Source of the DNA: Saprospira grandis DSM 2844
GTDB lineage: Bacteria > Bacteroidota > Bacteroidia > Chitinophagales > Saprospiraceae
DNA: 46,089 bases
Assembly (NCBI GenBank): GCA_945888475.1
Contig: CAMDAB010000013.1
Coordinates: 1 to 46,089, forward strand
Direction: 5' to 3'
The position numbers and the translations under genes are program-made. Shown in pieces: positions 18,491 through 23,892 of the stretch (positions within the stretch are counted from its first letter, which is position 1; every line of letters starts with the position of its first letter). The notes under the pieces are model-generated. The model saw only the letters and a list, made by a program, of their open reading frames with translations, did no database searches and was not told the origin of the DNA.

Positions 18491-18991
18491 TTAATTGACC
18501 TGAAGTCCTGTTGATTCTGCAGTTGTTGACCCAAACTGATTCACTCTGGCCAAAGTTATTTCAGTACCGTCATCGCTTTTGATGCTCATCAGATCGGGAT
18601 TGTCAACCGAGAAAGTGCAGGTAAATTCACCGTTGAACATATCGTTTAAAGTGACATTATCATTGTTGATTAAGCTGCAGCTCGAAAGCGGATTAATAGT
18701 CAAAAGATTATTGTCGAAACTGTATTGCTTGTCGCATAAATCATGACCCATTTTTAAATCAATCATATCGGCCGAGAAAGTAAGCTTAGGGAATTTCTTT
18801 GTCCAGCTCAGGTTTACCGAACGTTGCACTGATACTAAAGATCTTACTGTCCAGGTTGTTCCTTCGAGTGAGCTGAGCGATTTTATAGTTGTAATTGTTG
18901 CTTCTTCAGGAATTAAAGTTTCAGTTTTTTTGCACTGAACAAAAAGCAATGAAGATGTGATGGCTACGGCCAGGATGAATAACTTTTTCAT
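18491..18991 (-). CDS. Small lipoprotein, META/HslJ-like, paralogue 1
   Basis: A 166-residue lipoprotein. The signal peptide MKKLFILAVAITSSLLFVQC is followed by KKTE. The mature part starts with LEGTTWTVRSL and continues with KMGHDLCDKQYSF and a later SSCSL, giving two spaced cysteines. The W-x-V opening and the paired cysteines are reminiscent of META-domain (HslJ-like) proteins, but this is a tentative fold guess. It is clearly paralogous to the gene 58 bp upstream, with the same signal peptide, Cys positions and EITL(A/R)RV ending. The two are probably an operon made by tandem duplication. Confidence 0.75.
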   Translation of the reverse strand: MKKLFILAVAITSSLLFVQCKKTETLIPEEATITTIKSLSSLEGTTWTVRSLVSVQRSVNLSWTKKFPKLTFSADMIDLKMGHDLCDKQYSFDNNLLTINPLSSCSLINNDNVTLNDMFNGEFTCTFSVDNPDLMSIKSDDGTEITLARVNQFGSTTAESTGLQVN

Positions 18992-19049
18992 GATGTTTAA
19001 ATTTTAAATTTTGAGTGATTTGTGATTAGGATTGATAATTATAATTTGA

Positions 19050-19553
19050 TTATTGTACGTTTAGATTTGAAGGAAGATTAGTAACAACCGGAGTTGTAGT
19101 ACCCAACTGAGCTACTCTACGCAATGTAATTTCAGTTTCTGAGTTGTTTTTCAGGATCATTTCATTCCCATTGTCAGAGATGATGTACTGGAAATCACCT
19201 TCCAATAGGTCAGACAAAGCTTGATGATTTGGATTTGTGATTGTGCATGCTGCAAAATCAACTGTGATGTTATCAGTTGCAAAAAAATAATGCTTGCTGC
19301 AAATGTCGCGACCCAATTTCATTTCGATATAATCGTTGTAGAAATTCATTTTTGGATGCTTCACAGTAAAGCTGATGTTTACATTCTTAGGAACGGATAC
19401 TACTGACAGCACTTCCCAGTTAGAACCTGCAAGGACATTGCCAAGAGATTTTTCAGTTGATTCGATTTCTTCAGTAAGTACTTCCGTTTTTTTGCACTGA
19501 ACAAAAAGTAAAGAAGCTGTGATTGCGATTGTGAGGATGAATAACTTTTTCAT
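19050..19553 (-). CDS. Small lipoprotein, META/HslJ-like, paralogue 2
   Basis: A 167-residue lipoprotein and first gene of the pair. Signal MKKLFILTIAITASLLFVQC is nearly identical to its neighbour's. The mature domain has LAGSNWEVLSVVSVPKNVN, KLGRDICSKHYFF, AACTITNP and a final TEITLRRVAQLG block. Spacing of the two cysteines is as in the paralogue, which suggests a conserved disulfide. The signal is conserved more than the body, as expected for an old duplication under loose constraint. Its upstream region has two similar promoter modules carrying TGA-N6-TCA sites, which points to control by a CRP/FNR-family regulator. Confidence 0.75.
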   Translation of the reverse strand: MKKLFILTIAITASLLFVQCKKTEVLTEEIESTEKSLGNVLAGSNWEVLSVVSVPKNVNISFTVKHPKMNFYNDYIEMKLGRDICSKHYFFATDNITVDFAACTITNPNHQALSDLLEGDFQYIISDNGNEMILKNNSETEITLRRVAQLGTTTPVVTNLPSNLNVQ

Positions 19554-19605
19554 GATGTTGTGATTTTGAGTTTTGAGTAATTTGTCGTTTTGATTATTTG
19601 ATGTT

Positions 19606-19613
19606 ACAAAGGT
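19606..19613 (-). promoter_or_regulatory. Proximal -7 element of the lipoprotein pair
   Basis: On the minus strand TACCTTTG (19613-19606) matches TAnnTTTG. It lies about 50 bp before the ATG at 19553. No TTG at the normal -33 distance is seen, which would fit activator dependence. Confidence 0.6.
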
Positions 19614-19659
19614 AGGGGTGTTATTTTCTGATTTTTATGACCTGTACCCGAGTTGAAAA

Positions 19660-19671
19660 TGATCTGAGTCA
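19660..19671. promoter_or_regulatory. CRP/FNR-like operator, proximal copy
   Basis: TGATCTGAGTCA contains the TGA-N6-TCA core of CRP/FNR-family sites. Its centre is about 52 bp upstream of the TACCTTTG box, roughly position -60 from the expected start, the classic class I activation distance. Confidence 0.5.
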
Positions 19672-19795
19672 ATTTTTAATTTTTTTTTATTTCTCAATTA
19701 AAACAAGCTTAAACAGCTGACTAAAAATATATTGTGAAAAATTTTGATTTTAATTTTCAACAGATATTTAATTCCCGTTTCAATTATTGATGATA

Positions 19796-19826
19796 CAAAA
19801 GTAGGCCGCTGTGAACCTGATTTCAA
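19796..19826 (-). promoter_or_regulatory. Distal promoter copy upstream of the lipoprotein pair
   Basis: On the minus strand TTG (19826-19824), 20 bp, then TACTTTTG (19803-19796). The flanking bases resemble the proximal module: TTGATGATACAAAAGTAGG here and TTGATGTTACAAAGGTAGG there. It points to about 240 nt of noncoding DNA before the lipoprotein gene. Confidence 0.55.
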
Positions 19827-19848
19827 TGACGGAAAACCAAGGGAAGGG

Positions 19849-19860
19849 TGACCTGCGTCA
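19849..19860. promoter_or_regulatory. CRP/FNR-like operator, distal copy
   Basis: TGACCTGCGTCA is a TGA-N6-TCA inverted repeat with TGAC/GTCA arms. It lies about 52 bp from the distal TACTTTTG box, the same geometry as the proximal copy. Confidence 0.5.
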
Positions 19861-19930
19861 GTTTTAGAAAAAAGATGAAAGAGAAAAGAGAAAAGAAACG
19901 AAGTTCCGTGAAGCGAATGAAAGAAGAAAG

Positions 19931-20040
19931 TTTTTCCAAACGGCCCTCAAATGCCCCGATAGCTTCCTCGATAGCTATCGGGAGGGGGGGGCCTTTGTGA
20001 AAAACAATACCGAAGGATTGCGGTATTTTAATGCCGCTGC
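19931..20040. repeat. Composite repeat module, copy 1
   Basis: TTTTTCCAAACGGCC (19931-19945) and GGCCTTTGTGAAAAAC (19990-20005) form an imperfect long inverted repeat. The enclosed loop carries a GATAGCTATC palindrome. A GCGGTATTTTAATGCCGC hairpin follows at 20020-20037. Confidence 0.8.
19969..19982. repeat. GATAGCTATC palindrome, copy 1
   Basis: CGATAGCTATCGGG, preceded by a partial CCCCGATAGCTTCCT copy, so one arm is doubled. Confidence 0.85.
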
Positions 20041-20073
20041 ACAATGTTAAATTCCACCACAGATGGCCACAGA

Positions 20074-20089
20074 CCCGATAGCTATCGGG
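20074..20089. repeat. GATAGCTATC palindrome, copy 2
   Basis: CCCGATAGCTATCGGG, perfect 16-bp palindrome. Confidence 0.95.
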
Positions 20090-20138
20090 TTACACAGAGT
20101 TCACAAAGACTTAGTAACCAAGTCGGTCAATCCGTTAA

Positions 20139-20156
20139 ATCCGATAGCTATCGGAT
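20139..20156. repeat. GATAGCTATC palindrome, copy 3
   Basis: ATCCGATAGCTATCGGAT, perfect 18 bp; outer arms are AT/AT rather than CC/GG. Confidence 0.95.
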
Positions 20157-20169
20157 CAGTATTAACGAA

Positions 20170-20237
20170 TTTTTCCAAACGGCTTTAACCTTTGAGAAAA
20201 AAAATACAAACAGAGTGCGGTATTTTAATGCCGCTGC
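20170..20237. repeat. Composite repeat module, copy 2 (without palindrome)
   Basis: TTTTTCCAAACGGC followed at once by TTTAACCTTTGAGAAAAA: the same inverted-repeat arms as copies 1 and 3 but with a 6-nt loop instead of the palindrome-bearing loop. The GCGGTATTTTAATGCCGC hairpin is repeated at 20217-20234. Confidence 0.8.
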
Positions 20238-20315
20238 TAATGAAAGAATCGGCATGATGTGTACGACCACCTAACGGGGTCGGGGGCACAATCACTATGG
20301 TGTCTGTTACCAATA

Positions 20316-20340
20316 TTTGACCCAGATGGGGTCGGTCAAA
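20316..20340. repeat. Isolated hairpin in the repeat island
   Basis: TTTGACC (20316-20322) pairs with GGTCAAA (20334-20340) around a GGGG-containing loop. Its function is unknown and it occurs once in the window. Confidence 0.5.
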
Positions 20341-20397
20341 ATCCATTCCGCATGATATTTCTAAACACACAAGTGCGATCTTTGTGACTCAGCGTGA

Positions 20398-20415
20398 CCC
20401 CGATAGCTATCGGGG
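20398..20415. repeat. GATAGCTATC palindrome, copy 4
   Basis: CCCCGATAGCTATCGGGG, perfect 18-bp palindrome. Confidence 0.95.
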
Positions 20416-20480
20416 GATCTGGTGGGGCTTTACGCCTTTGCGTGAAAATAGCCTAAGTGTGACGCTAGTAGTGTTTTTTG

Positions 20481-20595
20481 CCACAGAGGCCACAAATTTT
20501 TACACAGAGCAACACAAAGACTTATTATCCAAGTCGGTCAATCCGTAAAATCTGTATTAACAAAGTTAATCTGTCTAATCCGATAGCTATCGGAT
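20481..20595. repeat. CCACAGA/AAGTCGGTCAATCC block, copy 2
   Basis: Same block as 20057-20156. It lacks the palindromes at both corresponding places (CCACAAATTTTTACACAG; GTAAAATCTGTATTAAC). A second TAATC followed by a palindrome comes at 20578-20595. Confidence 0.85.
20578..20595. repeat. GATAGCTATC palindrome, copy 5
   Basis: ATCCGATAGCTATCGGAT followed by CAGTATT, the same flank as copy 3. Confidence 0.95.
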
Positions 20596-20701
20596 CAGTA
20601 TTGACACCCTTATCTGTGTGCAGCTGTTAAATCTGCGTAGGACAAGGTCCTGATCTGTATTCTAATTAGATGAAAGGGTGAAAGAAGCGAAGAGGAACCG
20701 A

Positions 20702-20719
20702 TCTCGTCCCAAGACGAGA
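20702..20719. repeat. TCTCGTC hairpin, copy 1
   Basis: TCTCGTC-CCAA-GACGAGA, a 7-bp perfect stem. Confidence 0.9.
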
Positions 20720-20776
20720 GAGCTACACGCAGTGAAAGAAGCGAAGTTCCGTGAAGCGAATGAAAGAAAATTTCAA

Positions 20777-20792
20777 CTCGTCATGCAGACGA
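20777..20792. repeat. TCTCGTC hairpin, degenerate copy 2
   Basis: CTCGTC-ATGCA-GACGA: the last stem base is lost, leaving TCGTC/GACGA. Confidence 0.7.
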
Positions 20793-20802
20793 AACAAAGC
20801 AT

Positions 20803-20862
20803 TTTTTCCAAACGGCCCTCGAATGCCCCGATAGCTATCGGGGGGGCCTTTGAGAAAAAAAA
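20803..20862. repeat. Composite repeat module, copy 3 (with palindrome)
   Basis: TTTTTCCAAACGGCC and GGCCTTTGAGAAAAA enclose a CCCCGATAGCTATCGGGG palindrome. The 19-mer CTCGAATGCCCCGATAGCT (20818-20836) recurs exactly at 27891-27909. Confidence 0.85.
20826..20843. repeat. GATAGCTATC palindrome, copy 6
   Basis: CCCCGATAGCTATCGGGG inside composite module copy 3, 37 bp from the end of the reductase gene. Confidence 0.95.
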
Positions 20863-20879
20863 CTTCAAAACTTCATTTT

Positions 20880-21710
20880 TTAGTTGAATTTCATCGGATC
20901 TGGATAAATGTACGTATAATCCATAACACTTTTCAGTAGCCGGTTGTCAATAATTTTCATATCTGCATCGGGACTGTCAATACCGTATTCGGGTGCTTCA
21001 AGTCGTAGTTTGATGGCTTGCGCCCTGTAAAATTGGCGATGTATTGGATGTTGGTCGGCACAGACATTATAAATACCCTTTTTGATTTCTTGCTCGATGA
21101 GCCTGACAATTATACCAATACAATCATCGAGCTGCACCAGATTCACCGGAGTACTGCCGCTACCCAAATTCTTTTTTCCGGCAAAGAATTTGCCAGGAGC
21201 TCTTCCGGGACCGACCAGCCCTGCAAGTCGCAGTATACAGACATCGAAAATATCCTTTTTACACAATAGTAGTTTTTCGCATTCAACCACGGCTGCAGCA
21301 CCAGGTCTATCTGGATTCAGTGGAAATGTCTCGTCCGTCAATCCCTTTACTTTGCCATAAACACCTGTTGATGAGGTATAAATGATGCTAAGGTGTCTTG
21401 GCTGTTTTGTAATTATATCCAAAAGTTTAGAAATCCTCTCGCAATAATTAGCCGGCTCGGAAGGAGGAATAGTCAATACAAAAATATCCGATTGCCAAAA
21501 CTCGCTGCCGATTTCGGGAATGCATACGACTTCATTATTCAAATCCAATTGATAAAAATTGATACCTGAACTAATGAAACTTTCAATTTTAGAAAGTTTT
21601 CTGACTGTCCCCTTAACATTAAAACCGCGATTTTGCAGCTCCAGCGCCAATGGCATTCCAAGCCAGCCACAACCTATAATTGAAATAGATTTGGAAGATT
21701 TATCCAGCAT
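20880..21710 (-). CDS. NAD(P)-binding SDR-type reductase/epimerase, YeeZ-like
   Basis: A 276-residue extended short-chain dehydrogenase-like protein. The dinucleotide-binding loop SIIGCGWLGMPLALEL (about residues 10-25) has the GCGWLG form of the E. coli YeeZ group. The YTSSTGVYG segment corresponds to the catalytic Ser/Tyr region of epimerases, and ILRLAGLVGPGR to the following strand. Substrate is unknown. Its ATG directly follows the stop of the upstream MORN-type lipoprotein (TAAATG at 21713-21708), so the two are cotranscribed and probably translationally coupled. The 3' end abuts the repeat island. Confidence 0.82.
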   Translation of the reverse strand: MLDKSSKSISIIGCGWLGMPLALELQNRGFNVKGTVRKLSKIESFISSGINFYQLDLNNEVVCIPEIGSEFWQSDIFVLTIPPSEPANYCERISKLLDIITKQPRHLSIIYTSSTGVYGKVKGLTDETFPLNPDRPGAAAVVECEKLLLCKKDIFDVCILRLAGLVGPGRAPGKFFAGKKNLGSGSTPVNLVQLDDCIGIIVRLIEQEIKKGIYNVCADQHPIHRQFYRAQAIKLRLEAPEYGIDSPDADMKIIDNRLLKSVMDYTYIYPDPMKFN

Positions 21711-22487
21711 TTATTTCTGGTTTTCTTTCAGCATCAGCTCCAGGTATTCGAGCTTTTCTTTTTCATTTTCGCCATTTGACCAGCTGCTCGATGAACGGCT
21801 TTTGAGATTGCCGAGCAGGGTTGCAAACAATGAGTCTTTGCGTTGGCGTTCGGCCGAGTCGCGTTTTACCGATTTAGCCAAAATCTCTGCCTGTCGCGAG
21901 AGTAGGTCATATTCGGGTTTGTATATTCTAATTCCTATAAGTGTATCGCGCGAGTAAATATAGGTCTCATTCATCTCTCCGCTCTCAAAGTCGTAATAGT
22001 TGATGGCACCGTCTTTTTTACCTTTGATATAGCTAATCGTATCCGTTTTTCGAAAGCCATTTTCATGATAATTCATTTCGAAGCGGGCATAACCTTTCTC
22101 GTCGTCGTAGTCGATTCTGCGTTTCAATTGACCATTGTCATAATATTCCATAACAGATCCTATGGGAGTACCATTTGCCCACAATGCGGTATAAATGAGC
22201 TGACCGTTTTCGGCCCAATGTTTTTCAGTTCCGTTTTTTATTTGTCTTATAAAGTTTTGACGGCTTTTCATATACAGCGGTCTTCCATTATTATCAGTCC
22301 AATAGGAGATGACGGTATAGGAACTGTCGGTATCGACATACTGTACCTCGATATGTTTAAGGTTGGGCGCCGAAACTACAGTGTCGGCAATAAATTCACG
22401 ACTGCTGCCGAAAAGATCGGAGAAGATGCAGGAACTGCTCGATAAAGCAATGACCAAAACGGGGACTAAGATGTATAGAATTTTCAT
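21711..22487 (-). CDS. Lipoprotein with MORN-variant (YwqK-like) repeats
   Basis: A 258-residue lipoprotein; the signal peptide ends ALSSSSC at about residue 20. From residue 70 to 180 it has repeated blocks of the type G-x-x-x-x-Y-x-x-N-G-Q-L (HWAENGQLIYTALW, YYDNGQLKRRIDY, YHENGFRKTD), the MORN_2 repeats of the YwqK antitoxin-like family. These blocks are common in exported Bacteroidota proteins and do not imply a real toxin-antitoxin pair, as no toxin gene is nearby. A charged C-terminal tail (200-258, Lys/Arg/Glu/Ser rich) follows. It leads the operon with the YeeZ-like gene. A TATCTTTA box (22524-22517) is a possible -7 element. Confidence 0.78.
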   Translation of the reverse strand: MKILYILVPVLVIALSSSSCIFSDLFGSSREFIADTVVSAPNLKHIEVQYVDTDSSYTVISYWTDNNGRPLYMKSRQNFIRQIKNGTEKHWAENGQLIYTALWANGTPIGSVMEYYDNGQLKRRIDYDDEKGYARFEMNYHENGFRKTDTISYIKGKKDGAINYYDFESGEMNETYIYSRDTLIGIRIYKPEYDLLSRQAEILAKSVKRDSAERQRKDSLFATLLGNLKSRSSSSWSNGENEKEKLEYLELMLKENQK

Positions 22488-22634
22488 AAACTGTCTCAGT
22501 GATAGGGCTCAGCAGCTAAAGATAGTGAGTTTTTTAATTTCTCCCCTTCCTTTGTCAAAAAAAAATCAAAATAAGGTACTTTCTGCTTGCAAATAAATTA
22601 GAAGTATGAAATTAGAAGTTCTTTCCTCTTGAAA

Positions 22635-22660
22635 TCTTCGTCTCTTTACTCTTCGTCTCT
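22635..22660. repeat. TCTTCGTCTCT direct repeat at the 3' end of the methyltransferase gene
   Basis: TCTTCGTCTCT occurs at 22635-22645 and 22650-22660, the second copy overlapping the stop codon. ATTAGAAGT/AATTAGAAGT is also doubled just upstream. Confidence 0.7.
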
Positions 22661-23810
22661 ACATTTCTTCGTTCCTAGTTTTACTGCCCTCATAAAGCTC
22701 ATATTTCAGAAAACGGCATTCCAGCGCAGCATTGAAAAGTACCAGACGTTCAGCAGCCCTCAAGCCGATTCGTTTTACAGCATCAGGGTTTGAGCTTAAA
22801 ATCCAGGCATTGTAGCCTTTGTATTTTTGTTTCAGCGCATCGCCAATTTCCTTGTAGAGCGCTTCAACATCTTCGGGCTTAAGCCTTTCGCCATAGGGTG
22901 GATTTATTATGACCGTACCTTGGGTTGTTGGCGCCTCTTTTTCTCTAAAATCGGCCTGAGAAATTTTTACAATGTCGTCAACACCCGCAGCTTCAATGTT
23001 TTGACGTGCTTCTCTGACGGAACGGCCATCGATATCGGAGCCATAAATACAGTTTTCCCATTCAATTTCAGCCTCCATCAGTTCGGTTCGGGCCTGCAAA
23101 AATAGTTCTGGATTGAAATTTTTCCAACTGTGAAAACCAAAAACCTTGCGTCTCAGGTTGGGTGCTTTGTTGGCTGCAAGAAGCGCTGCTTCGGTTATGA
23201 TTGTTCCCGACCCGCACATAAAATCGACCAGTGGCGACTGTTTATCCCAGCCGCTCAGGAGCACCATGCCAGCTGCAAGTGCCTCGTTGAGTGGTGCAGC
23301 ATGACCGCCACTTCTGTAGCCCCTGCGGTGAAGGGAGGGACCGCTGCTATCGACCGAAATAGTACATTGTTGTCCCGAAAGATGCACATGGATTTCGATA
23401 TCTGGATTTTCTTTATCTATATTAGGCCTTTCGCCAGTCAGCTGTCTGAAATGATCGGCAATTGCATCTTTTGTTTTTAAAGCAACAAAAAGTGGCGTAT
23501 TGAAAGCATCGTTGTTGTTAACAATTGCGCGCACAGCATAGGTCTGTTCCTTTCTGAACCAACGCTGCCAATTGATGGTTTTGACCAGGCTATAGAGCGT
23601 ATCGGCATTTTTAACTTTTTCGACTGCAATAGGGTGCAGGATATGCAGTGCGGTGCGCGAGGCCATGTTTGCCTTATAGAGTGTCAGAAGGTCTGCATCG
23701 AAGCTGACTGCTCTTTTCAGTTTAATAATATTTTGAGCGCCCAGGTTTTTTAGTTCCTCGGCTAGCACTTCTTCCAAACCCTGAAATGTTTTAGCAATGT
23801 ATTGTTCCAT
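22659..23810 (-). CDS. THUMP-domain class I rRNA methyltransferase, RlmL/K-like
   Basis: A 383-residue SAM-dependent RNA methyltransferase. The N-terminal THUMP region (about 45-150) is followed by the Rossmann methyltransferase domain with DFMCGSGTIITEAALLA (SAM motif I, about 196-212) and the target motif INPPYGERL (about 300-308), the NPPY type used for N2-guanine or N6-adenine methylation. It corresponds to the N-terminal half of E. coli RlmL (23S m2G2445) and to the stand-alone proteins of Bacteroidota. The last few residues (SKTRNEEM) are encoded by a simple repeat, so the C-terminal tail may not be ancestral. The -7 box TAGTTTTG (23846-23839) is upstream. Confidence 0.88.
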   Translation of the reverse strand: MEQYIAKTFQGLEEVLAEELKNLGAQNIIKLKRAVSFDADLLTLYKANMASRTALHILHPIAVEKVKNADTLYSLVKTINWQRWFRKEQTYAVRAIVNNNDAFNTPLFVALKTKDAIADHFRQLTGERPNIDKENPDIEIHVHLSGQQCTISVDSSGPSLHRRGYRSGGHAAPLNEALAAGMVLLSGWDKQSPLVDFMCGSGTIITEAALLAANKAPNLRRKVFGFHSWKNFNPELFLQARTELMEAEIEWENCIYGSDIDGRSVREARQNIEAAGVDDIVKISQADFREKEAPTTQGTVIINPPYGERLKPEDVEALYKEIGDALKQKYKGYNAWILSSNPDAVKRIGLRAAERLVLFNAALECRFLKYELYEGSKTRNEEM

Positions 23811-23892
23811 CGAAATTGTCGGTTAATAATATGATTAGCAAAACTAAGTATAAGCGAGCGAATAATTATTAAAAAGCCAATTTTTTGCCCGA

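Larger units (their letters stand above)
20057..20156. repeat. CCACAGA/AAGTCGGTCAATCC block, copy 1 (with palindromes)
   Basis: Direct repeat of 20481-20595. Here palindromes interrupt it after GGCCACAGA (20074-20089) and after CCGTTAAATC (20139-20156). Confidence 0.85.
19861..20879. repeat. Gene-free repeat island
   Basis: About 1 kb with no convincing gene. It contains three copies of a TTTTTCCAAACGGC module, two copies of a GCGGTATTTTAATGCCGC hairpin, two copies of a CCACAGA/ACACAGAG/AAGTCGGTCAATCCGT block, six GATAGCTATC palindromes and two TCTCGTC/GACGAG hairpins. The short open frames here run across these repeats and are not believed to be genes. Confidence 0.85.

Noticed and set aside
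20044-20274. Open frame of 76 codons in the repeat island
   Set aside because: It runs across a palindrome, a composite module and a hairpin, which also occur outside it in other frames; no start context or family.
19861-20879. Decayed insertion sequence
   Set aside because: No transposase fragment, no long terminal inverted repeats and no consistent target duplication were found; the content is short intergenic repeats.
21711-22487. A toxin-antitoxin system, from the YwqK-type repeats
   Set aside because: The repeats are MORN variants in a lipoprotein and no toxin gene is adjacent.
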